64,000 nucleotides of DNA from positions 59,706,859 to 59,770,858 of the forward strand of contig NC_081852.1 of the NCBI RefSeq assembly GCF_963259705.1. The letters run 5' to 3'. The notes below the pieces were generated by a model. That model saw only the letters and a list, made by a program, of their open reading frames with translations. It was not told where the DNA came from and searched no databases. The stretch's first letter is position 1. Each line of letters begins with the position of its first letter. The translations under genes and the position numbers were made by a program. This stretch comes from Myotis daubentonii. Its lineage: Eukaryota > Chordata > Mammalia > Chiroptera > Vespertilionidae. Of the stretch, positions 10,453-23,800 are shown piece by piece.

Positions 10453-13289
10453 CTCATGACTTCTCAGAACCTATCTGGATGCTCTAGCTAAGCACCAACC
10501 CCGCGGCATTTAATAATTAATCTTCAAGCCGCGTGTGGTCACCATCCTTTAACAAGATCCGACACTTCCTCTTTTCTTACCGGAAAATCGGCTTTTAACA
10601 TCTTCGGGAAATTCCTTGTAACGTGCATGGAGTTAAAACCCGAGGTCAGGTGGCGGAATGGACGCTCATGTGTGGTTGAGATTCGTACATAAAATTGGAC
10701 GTTCGCCACCCGGTCGACAGGATCACAGTGTCATCCGTGGAATATTCGCCGTTCGCTCGGCCACCCACCACGTGGGGACGGGCGCGGCGTGAGACCCCTG
10801 TGGCGGCACCACGACGCAGACGTGTGAGTGTCCTGTGAGAGGCATCACCACCGGCTGCCTCCCTTGTGACGAAGATGAGCTCCTGCCAGCATTTCCGAGC
10901 GTTTTCTTGCCAAATACTTTCTGCCAGTTTGAATACTTCTAACCCTTTCTTCTTGTGAAAACACACATTCCTTAACTTTAAGTAAAAATAATTTCTTTAT
11001 GTGAAACCGGGGAAGAACGATAAGAAAGACCCACAGAAATAGGACAAACTGCAGTCGGGTGGATGTCTTCCTTAGATCAGCTAAGACTCCGGGAGGAATC
11101 AGAGATTATTCTCTTGCCAAGAAGTAAGTAAAAACAATGGCTTAGAAATAACAGATGGAAAAGAAATCCTTGAAGCATCTGGCAATTTGGGTCATTTTAC
11201 TTGTTCTCTGCGTATTTGGTCTGGGTGACCATTCGGCCTGGAAAATTGGGCAATTCTTTATTGTTTATCATGCATTTTATTTCAGCTGCTTCACAGAAAG
11301 GGATTTGATTGAGATGATTCACAAGGACCAGAGTCAAGATCACGTGGGCCCCTGAAGAGACGGACAGGAGCCTGCAGGTGGTGCTCTGACTCTCAGGACC
11401 CCTTGCTGTGGGCTGAGCAGGAGCTGAGCTGGGACCCGCCAGGATGCCCTGGGCCCCGCCTGCCTCCCTGCATCCACAGAACCAATGACCAGATGGTGTG
11501 GCTTTGGTCACTGCTGCTCTTACCACTGCTGTTCTCAGCCCCCTTGCCCGCCCCCAGAGGCCAGAGCAGCAAGAAGTGTGGTCGGGTCTTCTTGTGCCCC
11601 TGATTAGGTGAGTCCTTTGTGTCCTCCCTCCCCGCTCCATCTTTGGGTGGAAAGCAGACGATGGGCCCAGGGGCTTGGGGAGGCCCCTCCCCCCAGTAGC
11701 CGTGACCGGGCGCTGGCGGGCATGGCGGGCATGTCCCCTGCGGAGCCCTTCCTGTCTTTCCTGGCACAGACCTGCCAGAAAAACGGGGCTACTACAAACA
11801 AAAACAGCAGAGCCGGCATCTGAACAGGTTTCACCTTGCGGTGACTCTTCTTGACAATCACGTTTTGGACAAGGTTTCTCTCTCTCTCTTTGTCTTTTAC
11901 AGGAGAGAGAAGCGGGACCCTGAAGTAGATGGTGTCGATCCAAACTGACATGTGCCGTGACACGAGTGGGGCCCCCACAGAGCCGAGGGCTGCAGGCGTC
12001 CCTCTGGGAGGCTGACAGGCGTCCATGGAGGAGGAAGCCTGGCATCTCCGCAGACCTTTCTCCTCTGGGTTCCGACCCGCCACACCCACATGGTGGCGAG
12101 GCCTCTGGTGGGCCCATCGCTCATTACGGCTGCAACCAGCAATCGTTTGCTGTGTCGCCCACACCTGACTGAGGGCTGCTGGGGTCCTGTGGCTGAACCC
12201 AGACTCGAGGGTAAGGGTGTGTGTGTGAACCTGGGCCAGGGATGCAGATGGCACAGGCGGAGAGCCCCTCTGATTGGCCAGAGCGCCTGCACATCATCGC
12301 TGCATGTAATCCACCGCGGAGACTTGGTTTCGCCATATTCTGCAGAAATAAGACAAATAGGAGAATAACCAGACTGTGAAGAAACAGGAATGGAATTCTG
12401 GTGAGAAAATTGCTTGATAATAGCTAACACTATATCATAGCGAGCAAACCTAAATGTGTCCAAATTAATGTATATTCACACCAAACAAATGTTAATTAAA
12501 CAAGCTACAGTGTAGCGCTCTGCTCGGGCTCTGAAGCTATGCGTCCACCAAGCCGGGGCAGCCTGAGGTCCAGAAATGCCAGGCACCACTTTCTCTGTGT
12601 CGCTTACCTTGTTGTTCAGTGAAGATGCCCCTCTGGCTCGCACATGTCATTGCTGGGAGAGCTGCCTGGCTACCTCAGTATTTCCTTCAGGTATTGATCA
12701 CGCATTAGTCATTCCAATAAAAGTCAGAAGAGCTGCCCACCGTGTGGGAGGGGTTTGATTAGCCTCCTTTTGCAAAGGGCCTCTCCCTCCTCTTTGAGAT
12801 GGAAGGGTGGAGATGTCTTTTTGAATTTTTACTATGGACCAGCCAAAGCCTCTCGGACAACACACAGTAGCACTGATTTCAAAGTAAGTCTGCAGGTGTT
12901 AAAAGACCTACACTTGTCTCATGAGAAAGTGTCCTGTATTCAGAAAAGAAAAAGAGATAGGGCATTGCCTTGTCGGAGTTAAAAACGTGTCCCTCTGTCC
13001 GTGCCACACCATTTGACTGCGGTCAACAGACACTCCCCAGCCTCCTTCCCTTTTCCTAACAGAAGAGAGGACCAGACAGAAGCCCTGCCTCTCCCCGGAC
13101 CCAGGTTGGGGGAGGGGAAGGCCAGGGACCCCCGATGGGCTCAGCTTTTCCAATGAGAGTGTGTCCACCCAGGTCATGAAGGGGTGGAGGTTTTCTCACT
13201 TCAGGATGATGAGCATGAGAGGAAGGGCGATAGGACCAGGCCTGGAGGTGGGTCGGTCCAGCAGAGGGGCAGCGTCCCGCTCTGGTGGT
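10453..13289. other. intergenic; CpG-rich patch at 10,640-10,870
   Basis: No gene was recognised. The stretch at about 10,640-10,870 has roughly one CpG per ten bases, much denser than its surroundings. A 306-codon minus-strand frame at 11,197-12,117 shows no domain and has compositional features of chance ORFs. AT-rich unique DNA at 12,360-12,520 and 10,880-11,350 is not assigned to any repeat. Confidence 0.45.
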
Positions 13290-13390
13290 CAGGACCTGAG
13301 TTGACACTGTGGGTGTGGCCAGGCAGTTACCCACCCTCTCTGAGCCTCATCTCCTTCATCTGGAAAAAAGAGGAGGAAAATAGCGTAGGT
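13290..13390 (+). repeat. MIR SINE fragment
   Basis: 'gggtgtggccaggcagttac', 'cctctctgagcctcatctcc' and 'catctggaaaaaag' match the MIR order 'gaccttgggcaagtcac...cctctctgagcctcagtttcc...catctgtaaaa'. It is degenerate. Confidence 0.6.
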
Positions 13391-13876
13391 TTGTCACTTG
13401 TTAAGTGAGAAAAGCATGTGCCACACTTAGCGGTGCTCAGTGTTTGCCTTTGGGTTGTCCGAGGGGAGGCCACGCTGCGGGGGATCCCTGCAGGCTTCGC
13501 CGAGTCGCGAGGGTTGGCCATCTGTGTAAGCATGGGAGGGCCCATTGCGTTCGTGTGTGTGCACGTACATTTAAGGCCACTCATTTGCTGGGCATTGCGT
13601 CCAGGGGCAGCAACAGAGAGGCCTCCCGTGTCCACGATTTTGTTCAGTGGCTCCCTTTCCATGATATTTCGGTCCTGAAGCCACTGGTTCCAGCTACAAT
13701 CTGAGACACAGGGTCTCCTAAACTTGAATGATGGGACAGTAAATAGTAATGGCCCAGGGTCTGGAAGCAGCTTTGACCCCATGTTCTGACCAGAACTTGG
13801 GCAGCTGCCCAGATCCAGCTGCTGCAGCCCCTACAAAGTAAGTCCAGTCTTGACGTCTCTGTACAAATATATAGGG
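13391..13876. other. intergenic, no gene recognised
   Basis: Unique sequence between a MIR relic and a CT-rich tract. No gene or repeat was identified. Confidence 0.45.
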
Positions 13877-13974
13877 CTTCTCCCCTCCCCCCACTCCCTT
13901 CCTTCCTTCCTCCCTCCCTTCCTTCCTCCCTCTCTTCTTACCCCTCTTCTCTCCTCCCTCCCCACCTCCCTCTA
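13877..13974. repeat. CT-rich simple repeat
   Basis: Polypyrimidine DNA with (CCTT)n and (CCCT)n character ('ttccttccttcctccctccc'). It is low complexity and produces lysine/glutamate/arginine/glycine-rich frames on the minus strand. Confidence 0.9.
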
Positions 13975-14224
13975 GAGTATACACCGCGCCGGGATGTATG
14001 CTGGTTGCTGTTGAAACTCTGGGCTGAGACCAGGGTAGATTCCAAGCATACCTGGTTAGACTCCCCACTGCTGCTCTTGGGAACCTCAGGGACAGCAATC
14101 CTTATATCTATCCTATTCCCACAAAAGTAGAGTGGGAATGGGGGTGGAGCAGGAGATTGAGGGTGGGACTTGAGTCATTTGCATCCTCCCATGTGGTGTC
14201 ACTCCTTTGCTGTGTACCCCCCTC

Positions 14225-14335
14225 CTCCATCCCCCCCCCCCCGCCAGGCCTTCACCATATACTGTCTGTGTCCATGGGCTAAGCATATATGTTCTTTGGT
14301 TAATCTCTCCCAGTCCCCCTTCCCTCCCCCCTGGG
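14225..14335 (-). mobile_element. L1 3' UTR fragment, minus strand
   Basis: 'tgtgtccatgggctaagcat', 'ttctttggttaatctctccc' and the following C/T-rich stretch match the segment 'tgtgtccattggttatgctc...acctttggttgatctctacc' at 24,855-24,915. That second copy is the antisense 3' UTR of an L1. The C run at 14231-14242 belongs to it. It is a short, 5'-truncated relic. Confidence 0.6.
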
Positions 14336-14789
14336 CATTTGCTTTTAAATTAGCCACACACCTTTATCATGTGAGCTATTAAAAACAGAGCTTTAAATGC
14401 GTTGTATGAGCAGCTGAAAGGCTTACATCGCTGAGGTTTAGAATGGAATTTACTAATTTTAATGTCAAGTGCATTGTTATTTATCCAGCTTCTTAATGAA
14501 AATATAATGCTCAATAACCTTTAAAAGTTAATACAAGGGGAAAGAGAATAACTGCGAAGATATATTTATTTTTAAGAGTCTCCATATATCACTCTTTGCC
14601 TGGAGCTCAAGGACTCCCTGTAGAAGTCATTGTCTGGTATGTTTTGGGGTGACAAGTGACTGATGCCACCCTATTTTCCTTTCATTTTCCATGAGCCACC
14701 ACATGAGAAAGGCGCTTCACCCTCCAGGCTGAAGCCAAGACTTAGCTGGCGGGTATGCAGTACCTAAAACGAGATCCACAACACTTTCT
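14336..14789. other. intergenic, AT-rich, no gene recognised
   Basis: AT-rich, low-CpG unique sequence ('aatggaatttactaatttta' and similar). No repeat was assigned. It could contain conserved noncoding DNA. Confidence 0.4.
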
Positions 14790-15785
14790 ATTTTTTTTTA
14801 AAAAAGTCCATTTTATCTTTATTCTGTTTCCCAATGACAAAAGATCAAAAATAACAAATGTTCATTTTAAAATTCAACCATTACAAACATGATTAACATA
14901 GAAATAAAAGTCAGAGATAATCGCTGTAAAAATATTGTGTCTATTCTTTCAGACAGCTTTCTGCCCGTGAATAGTTATGACTTTTTGTGTGCATTTATAT
15001 AATAATGGGTGACACTTACTTATCATTTTTTTTATGCCGGAGTATTTTACACAGATTAGTTCGTGAGACACAGGGATGTTATGACACTTACCCAGCATTG
15101 CCTGGGTTCGATTCAGGTGCTGTGACGGTAGCGCCCGCCTGTCCCCGCACCGTGTGCTGTTTATTACAACCCACTCTGTTACAAAGCGCGGCGGTTCTGG
15201 AACCCACTCCCGTTTCTGAAACCTGTTGCCAAGCTCACCACGTAACTTAGGCATCTTTCTATGTCGGTTGTTAGGTCATGTTTTAATGGCTGCAAACTCT
15301 ATCACTTGTGTGGATGACCAAGAACTGAGGTACTCAGTCTTCTATTCACGGGCAGGTGAGGTATTCAGGGCCCTTTTCTATTACGCCCAGTGAGTGCCAC
15401 AGTGATGATCACATTACAGGCCTGTTTGTTGAGTGTGGGGTGGTGTTTTTGAGAACTGTCAAGAAGACAACAATCCGCCTCAAAGGAAACACACACTTTG
15501 TACTTCGTTAGACAGTCACAGGTTGACTTCCAGCTCCAACAGCGGACAATGGGTGGCGGCTTCTCTCACGTCCCACGGAATTCAGGTATTACAGTGTTTC
15601 GTAACCTTTGCCCATCTGATAGAAAGGGCGGTGGCTGGTGGTGTTCTTATTTGCAATTCTTTGATTTTTTTTAGTGAGGTTGAGTGTTTCTTCTTATACC
15701 TCATGGCCATTTGCATGGACTTTCCCTGGGAATTTTCTGTCCTTATCCCTTTTCATATAGACTTTTAAATCTTACTGTTTTGTAA
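14790..15785 (-). mobile_element. degenerate old L1 (L1M-type) 3' region, minus strand
   Basis: Several blocks appear in the order of an antisense ancient L1: 'attaacatagaaataaaagt' and 'gagataatcgctgtaaaaat' near 14,890; 'aggcatctttctatgtcggt' and 'ttttaatggctgca' near 15,250-15,295; 'cctttgcccatctgatagaa' near 15,607; and 'agtgaggttgagtgtttctt' with 'ggccatttgcatgg' near 15,675-15,720. Unique-looking DNA separates the blocks. The element is highly diverged and has no coding capacity. Confidence 0.55.
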
Positions 15786-16437
15786 GGTTTCCTTATATAT
15801 GAAGGACATTGCTGGATGACCATGAAGCAAATAGAAGTGATGAAGTAGGTATTCACAAATCGGCACAGATTATGGAGTTCAGTGGACGAGTAAAGGAAAT
15901 ATAACAATGCCGACGGCGTCGTCCTCTGTAAATGAAGACACACTCTCTGTAAATGAAGACAACACACGCGTGAGCTCCTCTGGAAATGGTGGACAACTTA
16001 ATTTACACCCACACTGCCACCGAGAACAATGAGGAAAGCCGGGAGAACTGTGCTGAGGGAATTCAGACCTAAATAAATGCAGCGATAAGTGATGAGCATG
16101 AACTGAAAAAAATCAATCCTCCCCCAAATTTACCGGCAGAGATTAGAGATTAGGCAGAACCAATCAAAACACTGGCAGGTTTGGGTTGTTTGGGATTTTG
16201 TTAATTTTTTAAATAAATGGACAAGCAAACTCCCAAATTTATTTGGAAATGTAGAGGCTGCCGGACAGTCAAGGGCACATTGAAGAAAATGAAAAAGCGA
16301 GGGAATTTGAGCTCCCTCCTGCCAATATTTATTCCCAGCGAGATTTAAGAAAGCTGGTTATTGGAACAAAGATGGACGCGTACGGACCAATGTTGTGGAA
16401 GCAAGTCCAGACGCAAACCGTGTGTGTGGTTCCTTGA
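15786..16437. other. intergenic, AT-rich, no gene recognised
   Basis: AT-rich sequence with short direct repeats ('tctgtaaatgaagaca' twice, near 15,925 and 15,945). No gene was recognised. Confidence 0.45.
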
Positions 16438-16545
16438 GTGATGGCAGGCACAGTCCCCGTTTTACCGACAAGGAAGGGACAGACTTTTCTCCAAGGTCAC
16501 ACACTCCGTGTGCACGACCGGGACGACTCGGGTTCTAATTCCCAG
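16438..16545 (+). repeat. MIR SINE fragment
   Basis: 'ccccgttttaccgacaagga', 'tccaaggtcacacactccg' and 'cgggttctaattcccag' match the MIR core order 'cccattttacagatgagga...cccaaggtcacacagc...gggattcgaacccag'. Confidence 0.65.
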
Positions 16546-17639
16546 TGCGCCCCCGCCCCGGCCTCGCCCGCGGGCCGTGGTTTTAGCAGCAGCCGATGGA
16601 ACACGCGGAGAATGGGGCTGAGTGGAAACATACCTCATGTTTATAGTTTTCCAGAGCATCTAAGGGCACTTACGCGCACTGGGTTATTAAGACAACTTTT
16701 CCCAGCTGTCAGATCGAGTCATTGGCTCTTCTTCCTCGGCGAAGCCAATGGGAATATTAAAAGATTTGCTCAGTAAACTAATTTCTAAAGTTCCCAGAAA
16801 AATATAAGCCTCGAGCTCACGCGGCCTCTTCCCTAATCTCTTTAGCGAGGTGAGAAAATTTACTGTGGTCCTCTCCATTTTCCCCTTCACAGACCACTGG
16901 TGACGCTTAGATGGGGATAATAAGGGAGAAAATGAAATTCTCTCTCTCTTCCCGAGACACCCCGCACATCACTCATCTCCGGCGCTCTGGCCCCGCCTTT
17001 CTCTCTGGCTGGCCGTGACCGCCGGGCGTCCAGCTGTCCCTTTAAAAGAGAAAAACCGAGGCTGCGTGGGACCACACTGTCCATCTGTTGTGAAGTGCTT
17101 TTCTAAAATAATCCCATCATCGCCGGCCACTCCGATAGGTAATCTTCTTTTCTGAATGGCTGGCGTGCCGGCCTGCAGAACGGTTTTTGTAGCGGGCACC
17201 GTAGGGTATTACATTTTTCTGGAAAGGTGAACGAGGGAAATGGTTTTCAAATTGAAGGAAGATCGTTATGTTATAGAACCTATTAGGAGGGGGACACAAT
17301 AAAAGGGCCCGGGCGACCTTCGTAGTCACGTGTCTCTGGGGCTCTCAGGTCTCTGTGATGAGGCCCTGCTGAGGGTCAGGTCTCCCCCACAGTCTGATAT
17401 AAGGACTTTGTAGAATTGAACTTCGGTGAGAAAGAAGCACATCATTCAATGTGGCAAGCGGGACGTGGCTACATGTCCTGGCTGTGGCACTGTCCCTGCC
17501 TTCTGCACGGTCTTTAGGGAGCTGGCAGATGGACCCGCTGGCACCCCCCAGGGGGCAGCAGGAGGCCAACAGGTTCTTCCAAGTCCATGTCGAACATGCC
17601 TCGAGCATCCTGGCCTCTCTGGGTTTTAGCACTTGTGCC
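16546..17639. other. intergenic, no gene recognised
   Basis: Mixed-composition unique DNA. The stretch 16,640-17,340 is non-repetitive with balanced composition, so conserved regulatory DNA is possible but untested. Confidence 0.4.
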
Positions 17640-17647
17640 TCCTCTAA

Positions 17648-17770
17648 GATGCGTGTGTGTGCGGGTGTGTGTGCATGTGTGTGTGCGTGTGTGTGCGCGG
17701 GCGTGTGCGTGTGTGTGGGCGTGTGTGTATGTGTGTGTGTGCAGGCGTGTGTGCGGGCATGTGTGCGTGT

Positions 17771-17809
<39 letters not shown>

Positions 17810-17810
17810 G
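17648..17810. repeat. GT/CA-rich microsatellite
   Basis: About 160 bases of (TG)n are interrupted by C and GC ('tgtgtgcgggtgtgtgtgca'), ending in a pure (GT) run at about 17,778-17,808. Alternating purine-pyrimidine DNA of this kind can flip to Z-DNA. The cysteine/valine- and histidine/threonine-rich frames across it are artefacts. Confidence 0.95.
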
Positions 17811-20800
17811 TGACATAGCCTTGCCCCACCCCACCAGACCATTGCCTGGAGGGCGCCTGGAAGGGAGAACCCTAAGCCACCCTGGGAGCCCTCAGGTCAC
17901 CTGCCTCCTCCACCCACAGGAATAAGCTGTCCCCTCCTCTGTGCCTTTGGGGACCCACTGGGATGACGGCGCTGCTCGTCAGTCAGCTAAACAACAGCCA
18001 GCGCTGCCGAAGTCCGAGGTAATGTAACTGCGGGTTCTCCCACCGCACGCCACTCCCCTGCCAACCTGACTGCGCTGAGCGGTTTCTCCGGGCAGCAGTG
18101 ACACGTTGGTGAGGGCTGCGCAGCTCCGACACGTCGCCGTTCCATCAGCATCGCCCTGGCCGGGCTCCTGTTGAGACAACGGGACGCGCAGCCGCTCTGG
18201 TCGGGACTGTGCTGATCAGGTGGAGACGGCACCCCGCCCCGTTAGCACCGCTCAGGATCAGGCGTGAGCCTCATTTTGCCGAGCTGCCCGTTTTCAGCAG
18301 AAGCGTCTGCTCTGGGCTTAGGGAATCAGAAGCAGGCTGGGATCGAGGTGAAGAGGGACTCGGGTACAGGCATCATCTGGGGCTGATGTCCCCAGACTTG
18401 TGAGGGGTCAGCAAACACCAGCCAGGGCCCTGGGGCATTTACACGGGGCGGCGGAGAGCAGCACACGAGTCCATCGGGCGGTGGCGGCTGCGGCTGCGTT
18501 ACTGGGAGGATGAATGAACGAACAGGCGATAGCGTCTTAGAGGATTCAGAGCGGAAGGAGATCAACGGTAGACGTAGAAGGGGGCACAGAGAATCTCCTG
18601 GGGACTAAATCCTGCTCAGTCTAAAGTCACACGTCCCCACATGGAAAGGGCCAATCAGCAGAGATCGACGACTCTTACGCAGGTGGCTGAGCAGAGGGGC
18701 TGGGTCCCACGCGGACTCATACCCACACGGCGAAGGCTCACGCGCCCCCACAGACCACAGGGGTCCCCAGTGCCATCGCCACCAGAGGGCTGCTGTCAGC
18801 AAGCCGTCCCCAGGCCGAGCTAACAACAATGAACATCACCCGCTCTGCATGCCTCCTTTCATCACTCCACGGGCCTGTACGTGAAGCCGGCGCCACCCAC
18901 TTTCTGCCTCAGTCGCTGGCGTGTTGCTCTGCCGAGGAGAGAGATTCCACCGGGGCTGGGACCTGCTTCAGCGGGACCTCGGGAACCACAGGCCATTTGC
19001 AGCAAGAGCTTTCACCTGTGAGTCATTTCTTAGTGACTATCCCGAGGGTTGAAGAGCCTCCCACCTCTGCAGAGTCTCCTACGGGTCTGCGCGCCGGTGA
19101 ACGCCATCGTCTGAAACCCTGGCTCGGCGAGATCAGAGCCCTGGTTCCCCCGTGGGCTGGCTCCACCCCCTGGGAGAAGCTCCGTGGAATAGATGTGTTA
19201 CAGGTGTGGGGGGCGGGGGCGGGCGAGGAGCACAGAATTGGTGACGGTCCGATGTTTCACAAATCGATGGGTCCTGTCACCTGGTCCATGTGATTTATTA
19301 GGATGCAAGAAGACCACACGACGGGTCATGATTATTTATGAAGGCCTTTGTCACATGCAGCTGAGCCAGCACACACGCTCCCAAGCCCCGAGAGCTCAGC
19401 TGAACATCCCGGCTGACAGAACAAGTCCCGAAAGGGCAGCGCGCTGCACTGACGTGTGGGCCAACAGCTGTCTTCGCGGCTCCAAGAAGCACCGATGGCT
19501 GCGTTTCCGAGGGAGGGCACGCGGCGTTGGCGACAGCTCCGTCCCTACAGCCGGGTGTCCTGGAATTGGAGCCGGAAGAGCAATTCACTCTGTGATCTGC
19601 TGGCCCAACAGTTTTGAAGGCACTGGGTGGCTGGCAGGGAATTTCACATAGAATGTGAGGGCTGTCACCCTGAATGTTCGTTCTGAGTGTTAGCGTTTAG
19701 GGAGAGCTTCCACATCCACCTGTGGCTTCCAGTGCCACAGCCTGGGCGCCGGCCTTGGGTACCGTCCCTCCCGGGGTATGGGAGGCTTGGTCACTCGCTC
19801 GGTGCTGGAGCCCAGGGAGAGGCCACACTCCTGAGAACCCTGATGGCATCTCCTACAAACAGTCATCACTAGCGCACAGCTTCTGGGGGTCGAGGTCAGA
19901 TGAGCCAAGAACAAGCAGGTGGTCAGACGTCCAGGGGCGTGGGAAGGACCAGGTGAACGCCGACCACAATGAGGCTCTGAGCGCAGGCTGGCTCCTAGGG
20001 GGACTTCACACGGCTCCGGCTCCGGGTGGGAGGTGGGCTGAGAGAATGAGCCCCCAGCTGGGCGCGGGGCGGTCGAGAGCACCCGTCTGTGTCCCTGAGG
20101 GGATGAAGCTCATTTCCCAGACCAGAGACGGCCCTGGCCAGGCTCCAGGCCCATCAACAAGGTGGCCTGCGCCTCTCAGCTCTCCTTCTGCTAATGGTGA
20201 GCCAGCCACGTGGGAAGGCAGTCCTGACGGCCACGGCCAGAGCCAGAGAGGCCACCGGTGTGATGAGCGCCGGGCCAGCAAGGTGCCTGGCAGTCAGGAG
20301 GGCTGATTTCCAGGGCTGCTCCTGCAGAGGCCCCTCCACAAGGGAGATCCCTTGTCCATTGCACAGTGGGCGGCCACTCCCTGGAGACCCCCGAGCAGCT
20401 CAGGGGCCCTTGTTCTGGGGACATTTACTCTCCAGTGACACTGGGGGGAATCCAGGCTGTGCAACGAATGGTCCAATGCCTGTGACCATGTCTGAGGCCA
20501 CTCCGAGGAATAAGAAGCCACTGTCACAGCGAATGTCCTACTTTGCCGAGCTTCCCAAGAAAGTAACCACATGGGAATTTACAGCATCCCAGCAGCGACC
20601 GGCCCCACAGCGACCCGTCCAGGTGTAGGACCCGACACCGACTGCTCGGAGCTCAGATTAAGCTGCAGCCGGAAGAAGACCCCTGCTGCCCTGTGTCACC
20701 CAAACCTCAGACCCACAGGTGGAATGAGAAAGGTGTCGGCAGCTGCCGTGGGCAATACCAGGGCAATGCAGTCGGGCCGCCTGAGCCACAGGTAATTCCT

Positions 20801-23800
20801 CCCATTGATCGTGGAGCAGCTCCACGCCCACTCCCCCAGGAGGGTGACCGCGTGTGCGGGTGTGCAGGCCACATGCCTGTGAGTGAGTGTGCAGTGAGTG
20901 GTCCGCGGTTGGCGGCCTGAGCAGGAGGCGTGAGCCAGGTGCCTTTGCTTGGGGATCCTTGCAAATGTCCCGGGAGTATGAGGCAATGTTAGTATAATTA
21001 AAGCCTGAATCGCTCAAATTATGTAATTGATTACGTTCAGCTTCAATCACGACTTCTAATTGATGCCAGTCTGCTGCCTCCACACCTGGGCTTGTTGACA
21101 CCAGAAGCAGGAGCAGGTGGCCCGCCCCTGCTGGGGGAGGGGAATTTGGGGTGAGGTGTTGGAGGGGCAGGGGAAAGCCCCAGAACCAGGGTCTCTCAGT
21201 GACGACACGAGGTGGGGGGGTCTCTTTACTAAAAACGGGTGACAGCAAAGTGGAAAACAGCCCAGGGCTGAGCTGGCTGCCGCTGAGGATGGGGCATCGC
21301 ACACCCTCATATTTGTTCTAAGGAATGGGAGGCAGGGTCACTGAGGAAGCCGAGAGAGGTCAGGTGAGCCGCCTCGGGAAGATGCCCAGAGCACGGAGGG
21401 CGGGCGTTAGGGTGCGGGGCCGACCTGGCCTGCCTGCAGGGGCGCCTCAGCCAGGCCTCTGGCTCGGTGCTCAGCTACTTCCAAAGCGGATTCTGATAAG
21501 TTTTTCCAGGTCACAGTTCCGTGCATGCACATGCAGAGCAGAAAGAAAATGATAATGCAAACCAACGATGAACCAGAGCACTGGGTAGGCTGCAAGGACA
21601 CGTTCTTAGCTTTATTTACCCCATAAGGAAGCCGTATCCTGCCTCAGAGAACGCACAGCTGATTAATCTTTAAATCTTCCGCGATCTCTCAGCAAGCAAT
21701 CCTTTAAGATTTCCTTGAGCCTAGTAAAATTTGATGTTTTTTTTTAAAGTTTAATATACTCATAGCAAAGAGAGTCACATGCTTTTTATTATTTGAAAGA
21801 AAAAGACAAGAATAAGATGAGGATTTATTTTTATTTATGGGCCAAAAACCATATTTGAAACGGAGTAATCTGTTTTGCTGGGACTCAAATCCTCGAGAAC
21901 ATATTGTGTGTGCACGTGGGTGTCTGTGTTTCCACTGTCTTAATCGTCAGCAGACTGAGAGCAGGGTGCCCGCGAGGCTCCCGGGCCGAGGCCGGCTGGT
22001 ACAGTGGGTGGGCTGCAGCCACAGCTGGGGCGAGCTGTCTGCCTGCTCGCGGGGACACCCGGCCCCCTCGGGTGAGGTCCCCTCAGAGCACCGGGCTCAG
22101 CAATGAGCTGTCGGAGCACTGTCGTTAGACAGAGCTTCTTGATGACAAACTCTTTACATCCAACAGCCAGCCGTGTCATTAGGGCGGACGATGACCTGGG
22201 TGGGGCCCCCAGCTGCAGGTGCCGGAATGAGCAGCCCTGCTCACCTGCTCCGTGGGGTCTGTGAGGCAGGACCTGCTCCTGCCGCTGCCCAGAGGAATCG
22301 GACGGAATAGAAACATGTGCGGCTGGATGGAGGCTGATGCGTTTGCTTATGAATAACATGAGCCGGTGATTCCAGCCGGACGGGCCCCCCCCCTCCCAGG
22401 ACGCAGAGATTTTTGAATAGATCAAATGAATTTTTCAGAACCTGCTAATAGTTAGACATTATTCTACGCTTTCCATTTATGCGCCTGTCTTCTCCCTTTG
22501 TGCTTATTGCATCTGACCCTCTCCCTCAGATCCAATACACCCTTCACTCAAATTGCTTATTTTCAGCAGGACACTGCGCCAGCCTTCGCCGACCGTCCCT
22601 GTGGCAAAGGCCTTGGCATTCTAGGAGAGCCGGGGGAGGCGCCCGCGTGCCAGGTTCAGGCGGCTCAGCTCCACGTCCGCGGAGCTGCGCATTTGCAGGC
22701 TCCCGCTCCGGGGTCTAAGGAGGAAGAGAGGGCTAACTCGGTGTCAGCCGAGGAGGGACGACAACCCCCCCGTTGGCCTTCGGGTTGGACAACATGAAGG
22801 GTTGGATAAGGGGAACCTGTTTCAGGATTGGTCCCTTCAATGCTTTGTCCCTGAGGTCAGGCAGTAGCTGGCACCAGAGGAACTGCCTTTTAAAGTCCTT
22901 CTGATATGGGACAACGCCCCCGGCCACCCAGAACCCCATAAATTCACCATCAAAGGTGTCAGAGTGGTCGACTTGCCCCCAGTGTCTCTGATTCAGCCTC
23001 TGGATGGGGGGTGGAAAGGACCTTTGAGTCTCATCACACACGGTCTCCCTGGAAGGATGGTCCGGGCTGTGGAGAGAACCCGGCCGAGAGCATCGTGAGG
23101 TCAGGGAGGGTCACACCCCGGAGATGCATCCTGGCTATAGCAACAGCCGTGGAAGCCATCGGGCCCGGAACAATGAGAACCTGTCCAGACGTTGCACGTG
23201 ACCTCCCTTTCCAAGAATTACGTTACCATCCGAATGCACCCCTTCCTGTCCCTGGAGAAACAGTGCATCGAGCTGCCATCACAGGTGAGTCCCTTTTCAT
23301 AAAAAAGCAATAATCTTTCCGAAGCTGTGCTGTCAACGTGACTGTAACACCGTGTCCCATGACAATTCTCTAACGCCTCGTGTGCGAGCGTGCAGGCCTG
23401 TGGGTCGCACTGGGCTGCGTGAAGCCGCCCGCAGCTGCTGCTCCGTCATCGATGCCCGAGGCGTTGCAGCTGTAAATGGGTAGGAATTTCTTTCCCACAT
23501 TTGTTTGTTTTTGATGTCTCGTGTCAGTGGTACATGGAACACTCAGGGTTTTGTATCTGATAAGACGATATTGTAGGTACTGACAATTCATCTTGCAAAG
23601 AGACGGCATGTGTTTAGGAGCATTGATAAATACAGTTTCTACCTCCCTTACAGTTTCCTTAATAACATTTCATCAGGCTGCTGCGGCCCCTCCTTCCCGT
23701 GCATCCTGGGCCCGGCCCACATGGCCGCCTCCTGCGGACAGAGCCCACCGCCACTCCCAGTGGTTTGACAGCCGCGGTTCCCTCCAAGAGTCAGGTGGAG

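Noticed and set aside
11197..12117. 306-codon minus-strand frame
   Set aside because: No recognisable domain, a composition typical of chance GC-rich frames, overlapping alternatives in other frames, and no exon signals that I trust.
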